Positions 1-5,867 of a stretch of 9,860 nucleotides of DNA are shown piece by piece. The translations under genes were made by a program, and so were the position numbers. The DNA comes from Candidatus Latescibacteria bacterium 4484_7 (GTDB lineage: Bacteria > Krumholzibacteriota > Krumholzibacteriia > Krumholzibacteriales > Krumholzibacteriaceae), in NCBI GenBank assembly GCA_002085285.1, contig NATK01000034.1:1-9860 (forward strand). Direction: 5' to 3'. The number at the start of each line of letters is the position of its first letter. The stretch's first letter is position 1. A model generated the notes under the pieces. It made no database searches. It was given only the letters and a program-made list of their open reading frames with translations, and was not told where the DNA came from.

Positions 1-537
1 GTTGGGCAGTCCGAGCTAGAAATAGCGGAAAAGGCGCATACAGTCGTCGTCGTGCTCGTTCCCGAATCGGGTGACAGCATACAGGCAATGAAGGCCGGGT
101 TGATGGAGATAGGCGATATCTTTGTGATGAACAAATCGGACCACCCCGATGCAGAGCTCGCAGCGAGAGACCTCGAGGACACCTTGCGACTGAAAGATAT
201 CCCCGAGGATGGGTGGAGGCCGCCTGTCCTTTTGACGTCTGCACTCGAGGGCGCTGGCCTTGAAACACTTGAAGAGAAGATAAAGGCGCATTACGATTAT
301 CTTGAGAGGAATGGCATACTCGACGAGAAGAGGCGCAGGGTGCTTCGTTCACGAATATGGGAAGCGCTCCTCGATAGAGTCGAGGAAAGACTGGCCATGG
401 ACAAAGAAATAGCCGAATTGATAGATCGAAGGATGGAGGATGTCCTCGAGAAAAAGATTGCCCCATACAGCATCGTAAGAGAGATCGAGAAGATGATAGA
501 TATAGTGCACGATTGGAGCAAAGAAGACGAGAGGTAG
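1..537 (+). CDS. meaB: MeaB/ArgK-family GTPase, B12-mutase chaperone (C-terminal 178 residues; 5' end outside window)
   Basis: MeaB-type G3E GTPases gate loading of adenosylcobalamin into B12-dependent acyl-CoA mutases and protect or repair the mutase in the cytoplasm. The frame is open from base 1 and starts inside the family's VGQSE segment. It continues with the VVVVLVP strand, the KAGLMEIGDIF stretch and the guanine-specificity motif NKSD at visible residues 44-47 (nt 130-141), then LLTSALEGAG, the likely G5 loop. The Arg/Glu-rich helical C-terminus (LERNGILDEKRRR onward) matches the family's dimerisation arm. The P-loop and Mg-binding region lie off the window; full-length members are roughly 310-330 residues, so nearly half is missing. 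The TAG stop is 4 nt before the next start, whose Shine-Dalgarno GAGGT lies inside this gene's last codons, so translation is probably coupled to the mutase. Given the mutase type, its client is probably the isobutyryl-CoA mutase; whether it also serves the second mutase is unknown. Confidence 0.93.
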   Translation, partial: VGQSELEIAEKAHTVVVVLVPESGDSIQAMKAGLMEIGDIFVMNKSDHPDAELAARDLEDTLRLKDIPEDGWRPPVLLTSALEGAGLETLEEKIKAHYDYLERNGILDEKRRRVLRSRIWEALLDRVEERLAMDKEIAELIDRRMEDVLEKKIAPYSIVREIEKMIDIVHDWSKEDER

Positions 538-541
538 ATGA

Positions 542-2206
542 ATGAATAGCGGAGAAAGCAAAGATTACGAGCAGGCGAAGAAGAGGTGGGATGAGAGATT
601 CAACGATGCGCCGAAGCAGGATTTCGACTTCACCACAGTTTCCTCTGCGCCGGTAAGCCCCATATACACACCTGAGGATGTAGAAGGGTTGGATTATACC
701 CGTGACCTTGGATTCCCCGGTGAATTTCCGTTTACACGTGGGGTCTATACGACGATGTACAGGGGAAGGTTCTGGACGATGAGACAATTCTCGGGCTTCG
801 GAACTGCGAAGGATACGAACAGGCGCTATCACTATCTCCTGAAAAACGGTCAGACTGGTCTAAGTGTCGCCTTCGACATGCCTACGATAATGGGCTACGA
901 TTCGGACCATCCCCGCTCAGAGGGTGAGGTGGGGAGGTGCGGTGTTGCGATCGATTCGCTGAAGGACATGGAGGTGCTGTTCGACGGTATCGATCTATCG
1001 AAGATTACGACTTCGATGACGATCAATGCTCCCGCGTCGATCCTTCTCGCATTCTATCTGAGCACTGGCGAGAAGAAGGGGATAAGGTTCGATCAGATGG
1101 GCGGAACGATTCAAAACGACATATTGAAGGAGTATATCGCACAGAAGTCGTGGATATTCCCGCCCGAGCCATCGATGCGTATCATTACCGACATTCTCGC
1201 ATTTTGCTCCGATCACGTTCCCAAATGGAACACGATCAGCATAAGTGGCTATCATATCAGGGAGGCGGGTTCGACGGCTGTTCAGGAACTTGCATTTACA
1301 CTCGCTGACGGATTCGCCTATGTCGAGGCCGGAATCAAAGCCGGGCTCGACGTCGACAAGTTTGCCCCGAGGCTTTCCTTTTTCTTCAATTCACATCTCG
1401 ATTTCTTCGAGGAGATAGCAAAGTACCGGGCCGCCCGACGCATCTGGGCGAAGCGAATGAGAGACAGGTATCACGCGAAGGATCCCCGCTCATGGCTCTT
1501 GCGGTTTCACACACAGACGGCCGGGTGTTCACTCACCGCGCAGCAGCCCGAGAACAATATAGTGCGAACGGCATTTCAGGCACTCTCGGCTGTCATCGGC
1601 GGTACCCAGTCGCTACATACGAACTCGATGGACGAGACGCTCGCCCTACCCACGGAGAAGGCCGTCACGATTGCGCTGAGAACTCAGCAACTAATCGCTT
1701 ACGAGACCGGTGTTGCGAATACGATCGATCCTTTGGCTGGTAGCTACTTCATAGAGGCGAAGACGAACGAGATGGAGGAGAAGGCGGAAGAGTATTTCAA
1801 GAAGATAGACGATCTCGGTGGAGTGATAAAGGCCATCGAGAAGGGCTTTTTACAGATGGAGATAGCGAAGAGCTCGTACGAGTACCAGCGTGCCGTCGAA
1901 GAGGGAAGAAAGGTTGTCGTGGGAGTGAACCGTTTCCAGCTCGAGGACGAAAAGATAGAGATTCCTATTCTCAAAATAGATCCGAGGGTCGAGGAAGAGC
2001 AGAAGAAGGCGTTGAAAAAGCTGCGTGAAGAGAGGGACAACGACAAGGTGGCGAGAGAACTCGATCGCCTCAAGGAGACTGCTCGAAGCGGTGACAACCT
2101 CATGCCGGTGATTCTCGACTGTTCGCGCTGTTACTGCACGGAGGGAGAGATCATCGGAGCGCTGAAAGAGGTTTTCGGCGAGTATCAGGAACCGCCTTTC
2201 TTCTGA
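542..2206 (+). CDS. icmA: B12-dependent acyl-CoA mutase large subunit, isobutyryl-CoA mutase type (IcmA-like; likely auto-annotated as methylmalonyl-CoA mutase)
   Basis: This 554-residue protein is the substrate-binding TIM-barrel subunit of a heteromeric adenosylcobalamin mutase. The family signature runs through FTRGVYTTMYRGRFWTMRQF (residues 64-83), GLSVAFDMPT (106-115), TIQNDILKEYIAQKSW (189-204) and SISGYHIREAG (233-243). His238 corresponds to the catalytic His244 of Propionibacterium methylmalonyl-CoA mutase. At the two substrate-determining positions it has Phe83 (Tyr89 in that enzyme) and Gln201 (Arg207), the pair described for Streptomyces isobutyryl-CoA mutase (Phe80/Gln198), with the same 118-residue spacing. 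Loss of Arg207, which holds the methylmalonyl carboxylate, argues against methylmalonyl-CoA. The likely reaction is isobutyryl-CoA to n-butyryl-CoA. There is no C-terminal B12 domain; the B12 subunit is the next gene, as in IcmA/IcmB. The ATG at 542 has GAGGT 6 nt upstream; an ATG at 538 hits TAG after three codons. Family assignment is certain; the ICM assignment rests on motifs. Confidence 0.9.
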   Translation: MNSGESKDYEQAKKRWDERFNDAPKQDFDFTTVSSAPVSPIYTPEDVEGLDYTRDLGFPGEFPFTRGVYTTMYRGRFWTMRQFSGFGTAKDTNRRYHYLLKNGQTGLSVAFDMPTIMGYDSDHPRSEGEVGRCGVAIDSLKDMEVLFDGIDLSKITTSMTINAPASILLAFYLSTGEKKGIRFDQMGGTIQNDILKEYIAQKSWIFPPEPSMRIITDILAFCSDHVPKWNTISISGYHIREAGSTAVQELAFTLADGFAYVEAGIKAGLDVDKFAPRLSFFFNSHLDFFEEIAKYRAARRIWAKRMRDRYHAKDPRSWLLRFHTQTAGCSLTAQQPENNIVRTAFQALSAVIGGTQSLHTNSMDETLALPTEKAVTIALRTQQLIAYETGVANTIDPLAGSYFIEAKTNEMEEKAEEYFKKIDDLGGVIKAIEKGFLQMEIAKSSYEYQRAVEEGRKVVVGVNRFQLEDEKIEIPILKIDPRVEEEQKKALKKLREERDNDKVARELDRLKETARSGDNLMPVILDCSRCYCTEGEIIGALKEVFGEYQEPPFF

Positions 2207-2304
2207 TACCCGATGGCGAAAGATAGAATTTATGACGATATAGTATTTTTAGACGGTTTGATAGGACTTTGAGTCGCCGTCGTAAATAAAGCGGGAGGAA
2301 ATCT

Positions 2305-2706
2305 ATGAGGAAAAGAATCAGGGTTCTCGTTGCGAAGCCCGGGCTCGACGGACACGACAGAGGAGCGAAGGTCGTCGCCAATGCGCTGCGTGACGCCGGT
2401 ATGGAGATCATCTATACGGGGCTCCATCAAACGCCCGAATTGATCGCGGAGGCTGCAGTCCAGGAGGATGTCGATGTCGTGGGCTTGAGTATTCTCTCCG
2501 GTGCCCATATGACGATATTCCCCAGGATCTTGAAGCTTCTAAAGGAAAAGGGCGCCGAACACATAAAGGTTGTCGGAGGCGGAATCATCCCTGAGGAAGA
2601 CATAGAGAAGCTCGAGGAGATTGGGGTGGCTAAGATATTCGGTCCTGGGACAAATACCGGTGACATCGTCGAGTACCTGAAAAAGGAATTCGAAGTGGAG
2701 GATTAA
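2305..2706 (+). CDS. icmB: Cobalamin-binding small subunit of B12-dependent mutase (IcmB-like)
   Basis: This 133-residue protein is a stand-alone B12-binding Rossmann-like domain. It has the base-off/His-on motif DGHDRG (Asp15, His17, Gly20), where His17 would replace dimethylbenzimidazole as lower cobalt ligand. It also has SILSGAH near residues 62-68 and the VVGGGIIP glycine turn, both typical of this fold. Its length matches Streptomyces IcmB (about 136 residues) and other separate mutase small subunits. It would pair with the large subunit encoded just upstream. The start has a strong Shine-Dalgarno, GGGAGGAA at 2293-2300, 4 nt before ATG. The gap from the large-subunit stop is 98 nt, long for partners in a complex. 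It holds only a weak promoter-like pair (TTGATA at 2258, TAAATA at 2283, spacer 19 nt) and no hairpin I could see. It is the only B12-binding domain in the window, so it could also serve the second mutase. Confidence 0.95.
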   Translation: MRKRIRVLVAKPGLDGHDRGAKVVANALRDAGMEIIYTGLHQTPELIAEAAVQEDVDVVGLSILSGAHMTIFPRILKLLKEKGAEHIKVVGGGIIPEEDIEKLEEIGVAKIFGPGTNTGDIVEYLKKEFEVED

Positions 2707-2733
2707 CAGAGCCGGTTGCGCCGGCTCTGTTTT
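2706..2733 (+). terminator. Intrinsic terminator closing the meaB-icmA-icmB operon
   Basis: A perfect 10-bp inverted repeat, ACAGAGCCGG (2706-2715) and CCGGCTCTGT (2721-2730), flanks a 5-nt loop TTGCG and runs directly into TTTTATT. The left arm begins at the last base of the icmB stop codon. A GC-rich stem followed by a T run is the standard rho-independent form, so the thiolase downstream is probably transcribed separately or by read-through. Confidence 0.93.
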
Positions 2734-2785
2734 ATTCGAATGAAGCTGTTGAAGTTTGCAGAATGTTTAGCGAAAGGGGTTTTTC

Positions 2786-3967
2786 ATGAAAGAGGCGGTA
2801 ATCGTCAGTGCGGTCAGAACACCGATAGGCAAGTTCTTCGGCGGCCTTTCTCCTTTCACCGCTCCTCAGCTCGGCAGTATGGTTGTGGCCGAGGCGATGA
2901 AGAGGGCCGGTATCACGGGGGATATGGTCGACGAGGTCATTATGGGGAACGTTCTAACAGCCGGACTTGGCCAGAATCCGGCTCGTCAGGCGCTGATATA
3001 TGGTGGGGTGAACGAAGGGGCGGGCGCTCTTACGGTAAACAAGGTCTGCGGTTCTGGGCTAAAGTCCGTCGTTCTTGCATCACAGGCGATAAAGCTCGAA
3101 GATTCCGGAATAGTGATTGCAGGTGGAATGGAGAGTATGACGAACGCACCTTATCTATTGCGTAAAGCGAGGAGTGGCTACAGGCTGAACGACGGGCAGC
3201 TCGTAGACGAGATGGTCTACGACGGCCTCTGGGACAAATACAACGATTTCCATATGGGTAATACGGCGGAGCTCGTCTCGGAGAAATACAAGGTTTCGAG
3301 GGAAGAGATGGACGAGTACTCTTACAACAGCCACATGAAGGCCGTCGATGCCATAAAGAACGGCTATTTCAAGGAAGAGATAATGCCTGTTGAGGTACCG
3401 CAGCGCAAGGGTGAGCCGGTCATAGTCGACACGGACGAGGGACCCAGGGCGGACACGAGCACAGAGAAGCTCGCGAAGCTAAAGCCCGTGTTCAAAGAAG
3501 GTGGAGTCGTAACCGCGGGCAATTCTTCCCAGATCAGTGACGGTGCTGCGGCGATGGTGATGATGTCGGAAGAGAGGGCGAACAAGCTGGGGCTTAATCC
3601 GATAGCCCGCGTCACTGGATATGCCACGGGCGGTCTGAAACCTGAATGGGTCATGATGACTCCGACCGTGGCAGTGAAGAAGCTTTTCGACAGGTATTCG
3701 ATGAAAATAGACGACTTCGATCTGATCGAGCTCAACGAGGCCTTTGCCGTTCAGCCCTGTGCGGTGATGAAAGAGCTTGGAATGGATCCGGCAAAGGTCA
3801 ATATCCACGGCGGAGCGGTGGCTCTTGGGCACCCGATCGGATGCTCCGGCGCGAGGATCCTTGTCACACTTCTCTATGCATTGAAGAGAACCGGTGGAAA
3901 GAAGGGTCTTGCCACGCTTTGTCTCGGAGGTGGAAACGCCGTTGCATTGAGTGTCGAACTTTATTGA
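2786..3967 (+). CDS. atoB: Acetyl-CoA C-acetyltransferase (biosynthetic thiolase)
   Basis: This 393-residue protein is a full-length type II thiolase that condenses two acetyl-CoA to acetoacetyl-CoA, or cleaves acetoacetyl-CoA in the reverse direction. The acyl-accepting nucleophile is Cys88 in VNKVCGSGLK. His349 lies in GGAVALGHPIGCSGAR and Cys379 in ATLCLGGGNA; these match Cys89, His348 and Cys378 of the Zoogloea enzyme. Asn317 in the LNEAFAVQ loop completes the oxyanion site. His156-Met157 in FHMGNTAE matches the short-chain, acetoacetyl-specific subclass rather than long-chain FadA thiolases. The ATG follows GCGAAAGGGG with a spacing of about 6 nt and lies 53 nt past the terminator, so it probably starts a new transcription unit, though I see no convincing promoter in that gap. 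Together with the next gene it supplies the first two steps from acetyl-CoA to 3-hydroxybutyryl-CoA (or the last two of butyrate oxidation), fitting a butyryl-CoA-linked isobutyryl-CoA mutase upstream. Confidence 0.95.
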   Translation: MKEAVIVSAVRTPIGKFFGGLSPFTAPQLGSMVVAEAMKRAGITGDMVDEVIMGNVLTAGLGQNPARQALIYGGVNEGAGALTVNKVCGSGLKSVVLASQAIKLEDSGIVIAGGMESMTNAPYLLRKARSGYRLNDGQLVDEMVYDGLWDKYNDFHMGNTAELVSEKYKVSREEMDEYSYNSHMKAVDAIKNGYFKEEIMPVEVPQRKGEPVIVDTDEGPRADTSTEKLAKLKPVFKEGGVVTAGNSSQISDGAAAMVMMSEERANKLGLNPIARVTGYATGGLKPEWVMMTPTVAVKKLFDRYSMKIDDFDLIELNEAFAVQPCAVMKELGMDPAKVNIHGGAVALGHPIGCSGARILVTLLYALKRTGGKKGLATLCLGGGNAVALSVELY

Positions 3968-4000
3968 TAATCAATAAGTTGTAATATTTATTTAATAAAT
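3961..4000. promoter_or_regulatory. Two AT-rich palindromes in the thiolase-hbd spacer (candidate operator/promoter region)
   Basis: TTATTGAT-A-ATCAATAA (3961-3977) is a perfect 8-bp inverted repeat around one central base and spans the thiolase stop codon. ATTTATT-T-AATAAAT (3986-4000) is a second perfect 7-bp inverted repeat 8 nt further on. The surrounding 3968-4030 stretch is far richer in A+T than the genes around it. Neither has the GC-rich stem or T tract of an intrinsic terminator. Dyads of this size ahead of a catabolic gene often bind a dimeric repressor. The TGATAATCA core resembles the middle of a Fur box, but that is too short to name the regulator. Function is inferred. Confidence 0.4.
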
Positions 4001-4058
4001 TGGATTAAAAGTATTCAATGCAATTTCTTCGTTTTACGCAAACTCGAGGGGGGTATCC

Positions 4059-4916
4059 ATGGAGGTAAAGAATGTTTCTGTGATCGGTGCGGGGACGATG
4101 GGCAACGGGATCGCTCAGGTCTTCGCTCATCACGGTTTTCCCGTTACCATGATCGATATCAAGGAGGAGTATGTCGAGCGTGGAATGGCTTCAATCGACA
4201 AGAGCCTCTCAAGGCTCGTCAAGAAAGAGGTGATATCCGAGGACGAGAAGAAGGAGATCCTCTCAAGGATCGCAACGTCCGTGGATATGAAGAGTGCCTC
4301 GGGGTCCGATCTCGTCGTCGAGGCGGTCTTCGAGAGCTACGATGTGAAGGTGGATGTATTCAAGAGGCTCTCGGAGGTTTGCTCGAAAGGAACGATCTTT
4401 GCGTCCAACACGTCGTCCATCTCGATAACGGCGCTTGCAGCCGCCACGGATCGGCCAGATCGTTTCATCGGTATGCACTTCATGAATCCAGTTCCCGTGA
4501 TGAAGCTCGTAGAGGTGATAAGGGGGCTTGCGACGAGCGACGAGACCACCTCACTCATCATGGACCTCAGCGTCAGGCTCGGAAAGGAGCCTGTTGAGGT
4601 AAACGACTATCCCGGATTCGTTTCGAACAGAGTCTTGATGCCAATGATCAACGAGGCGGTTTACTGCCTTATGGAGAATGTGGCGACCGCCGAGGCGATA
4701 GACAAGGTGATGAAGCTCGGTATGAATCATCCAATGGGGCCTCTTGCGCTCGCCGACCTCATAGGGCTTGATGTCTGTCTCAACATCCTCAATGTGCTTC
4801 ACGACGGACTGGGTGATCCGAAGTACCGGCCGTGCCCCCTCTTGAAGAAGATGGTCGATGCGGGATATCTCGGCAGAAAGACGGGACGGGGTTTCTACGA
4901 TTATTCGTCGAAGTGA
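4059..4916 (+). CDS. hbd: 3-hydroxybutyryl-CoA dehydrogenase
   Basis: This 285-residue protein interconverts acetoacetyl-CoA and 3-hydroxybutyryl-CoA with NAD(P)(H). The N-terminal Rossmann domain opens with the dinucleotide loop GAGTMGNGIAQVFA (residues 10-23). Acidic Asp33 at the end of the second strand favours NAD(H), an inference. Catalytic-site segments are SNTSSISI (116-123), HFMNPVPVMKLVEVI with His140, and PGFVSNRVLMPMINEA with Asn190. The C-terminal domain ends in the family hallmark GYLGRKTGRGFYDY. Length matches stand-alone clostridial-type Hbd proteins and there is no hydratase fusion. The ATG follows GAGGGGGG with a short spacing. The 91-nt AT-rich spacer with palindromes suggests expression at least partly separate from the thiolase. 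The gene ends in tandem in-frame stops TGA TAG, and its last codons are echoed 126 nt downstream (see repeat). It works directly after the thiolase in C4 acyl-CoA metabolism. Confidence 0.95.
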   Translation: MEVKNVSVIGAGTMGNGIAQVFAHHGFPVTMIDIKEEYVERGMASIDKSLSRLVKKEVISEDEKKEILSRIATSVDMKSASGSDLVVEAVFESYDVKVDVFKRLSEVCSKGTIFASNTSSISITALAAATDRPDRFIGMHFMNPVPVMKLVEVIRGLATSDETTSLIMDLSVRLGKEPVEVNDYPGFVSNRVLMPMINEAVYCLMENVATAEAIDKVMKLGMNHPMGPLALADLIGLDVCLNILNVLHDGLGDPKYRPCPLLKKMVDAGYLGRKTGRGFYDYSSK

Positions 4917-5045
4917 TAGACGGCACCATAGCTGCGCGTCTGCAGATTTTTCCGGTGCCTCGACTGAATCGACAGATTTGGATTTTCCGGGGCTTTTCAA
5001 GTTTATCGGTGAAGCTATGTCTGCGATTATTCATCGAAGTCATAG
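4898..5045 (+). repeat. Imperfect duplication of the hbd 3' end (4898-4919 and 5024-5045)
   Basis: The last 22 nt of hbd including both stops (4898-4919) recur at 5024-5045 with 20 of 22 positions identical. The second copy, read in the same register, again encodes Asp-Tyr-Ser-Ser-Lys and then runs Ser-stop, because TGA has become TCA. An in-frame TGA (5010-5012) sits shortly upstream of the copy, so it is not a live gene. Between the two copies is a second, shorter pair: CAGATTTTTCCGGTGCCT near 4943 and CAGATTTGGATTTTCCGGGG near 4973. The simplest reading is local tandem duplication followed by decay. Confidence 0.6.
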
Positions 5046-5146
5046 CTCTGCTATAGGCTTGTGTCCGTGGGATTAGGTGCCTTCTCAGTCGCTTTTTCAG
5101 TCATTTCCTCAGGACACCTCGCTGCGGGGTTCGCTGCACTGCTTGA
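4917..5146. other. Convergent intergenic region between hbd and the epimerase gene
   Basis: These 230 nt separate two genes that point at each other, so termination signals for both are expected. I see only weak candidates. GGCACC (4922-4927) pairs with GGTGCC (4954-4959) around a small CTGC/GCAG hairpin followed by ATTTTT. ATAGC/GCTAT (5042-5054) is a 5-bp stem without a T run. No hairpin with a T tract comparable to the one after icmB is visible on either strand, and no open frame here looks like a gene. Confidence 0.5.
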
Positions 5147-5554
5147 TCAATCCTCCATCACTTCGAGCAATACGCCCATCGTGGCCTTTGGGTGGAGGAA
5201 TGAGACGAGCTTGCCTTCGGCGCCCGGAGCAGGTTCCTTCGAGACGGACGGTATCCCGGCCTCCTCGTAGTACTTTAGTGCTTCTCTTATATTATTTACA
5301 ACGAAGCAGATGTGGTGTATCCCCTCGCCCTTCTTCGCAATGAACTTGCTGACCGGGCTGTCTTCGCCTATGCCTTCGAGGAGCTCTATGGTGGTGTTCC
5401 CCGAGTTGAGAAATACCGTCTTTACCTTTCGATCCTCGAGTCTCTTCTCCTCGACGAATTCGAATCCAAGCACTTCGCAGTAGAGCTTCTTCGCCTCTTC
5501 GATATTCTTCACCGCTATACCGATATGATTGATCCCCTTTACATTCTGTGGCAT
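5147..5554 (-). CDS. mce: Methylmalonyl-CoA epimerase
   Basis: This 135-residue, single-domain vicinal-oxygen-chelate protein converts (2S)- to (2R)-methylmalonyl-CoA, the form needed by the mutase. Two beta-alpha-beta-beta-beta modules are visible. The first starts at INHIGIAVKNIEEAKKLY with metal ligand His10. The second starts at GEGIHHICFVVNNI, where His81 aligns with His10. Glu131 in GVLLEVMED is the C-terminal metal ligand, and Glu57 in TTIELLEG probably holds the position of Gln65 in the Propionibacterium enzyme. The FLHPKATMGVLLE ending is characteristic of the epimerase among VOC proteins. Length is normal for the family. A strong GAGGAGG (complement at 5563-5569) precedes ATG by about 8 nt. 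It is last in the - strand carboxylase-mutase-epimerase series, but about 310 nt of repeats separate it from the mutase, so it may have its own transcript. Confidence 0.95.
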   Translation of the reverse strand: MPQNVKGINHIGIAVKNIEEAKKLYCEVLGFEFVEEKRLEDRKVKTVFLNSGNTTIELLEGIGEDSPVSKFIAKKGEGIHHICFVVNNIREALKYYEEAGIPSVSKEPAPGAEGKLVSFLHPKATMGVLLEVMED

Positions 5555-5599
5555 TGTGTTTTCCTCCTCGTTCGATTTCTGTGATTGTTCTTAGTCTTC

Positions 5600-5867
5600 G
5601 GGCACCGGCCGTCACTGCACAGGGTCATTGCCACCTTGAGGCTGCCGTTTCCACATCGGATCATTGCCATCTTGAGGCTGCCGTCATCCGACCGTCAAAC
5701 TTTCGAGGTCTGCCACCACCCGACAGCTACCATCTGGCGCCGGCCTCCATCGGCTCGTCCTTCTTTCGAGGTCTGTCACCACCCGCTCATCGCTATCTGG
5801 CGCCGGTCGTCCCTGGAGTCCGTCTTTGTCATCGGCCGCCATCTCGTCGGACCTTCTTTAGGCGCTT
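5600..5867. repeat. Degenerate tandem repeat tract between mutase and epimerase genes
   Basis: The whole 5555-5867 spacer lacks a recognisable gene and is mostly repeats. Pair A is TCATTGCCA(C/T)CTTGAGGCTG at 5625 and 5661, extending to CCGT, with a 36-nt period and one mismatch in 23. Pair B starts with CTTTCGAGGTCTG(C/T)CACC at 5700 and 5763, a 63-nt period, and again shares TATCTGGCGCCGG or CATCTGGCGCCGG 30 nt later. The pairs share a looser core, ATCT-G-G-C-G-CGTC, also near 5724, 5788 and 5840, so they look like one diverged family of about five units. Both + strand frames across the tract are open and give repetitive peptides, which a repeat without TAA/TAG/TGA produces by itself. The GGCGCC cores could fold in RNA. 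I see no intrinsic terminator in the tract. Confidence 0.75.

Noticed and set aside
1..2706. A cobalamin riboswitch for the B12-dependent mutase genes.
   Set aside because: No B12-box-like conserved segment or suitable leader was seen in the 98-nt gap or other spacers; the true operon start lies outside the window, so only the visible part can be judged.
5061..5124. GTGTCC and GGACAC inverted repeat in the convergent spacer as a bidirectional terminator.
   Set aside because: The arms are only 6 bp with a loop of about 40 nt and no T tract on either strand at the right place.
5061..5343. Short + strand frames across the epimerase 3' end as a possible small gene in the convergent spacer.
   Set aside because: They run into the antisense of the epimerase, show no family resemblance and have no good ribosome binding site.
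5600..5867. CRISPR array, suggested by a 36-nt repeat period.
   Set aside because: Only two copies have this period, the repeat takes up most of the unit leaving no proper spacer, the units diverge, and no cas genes are present.
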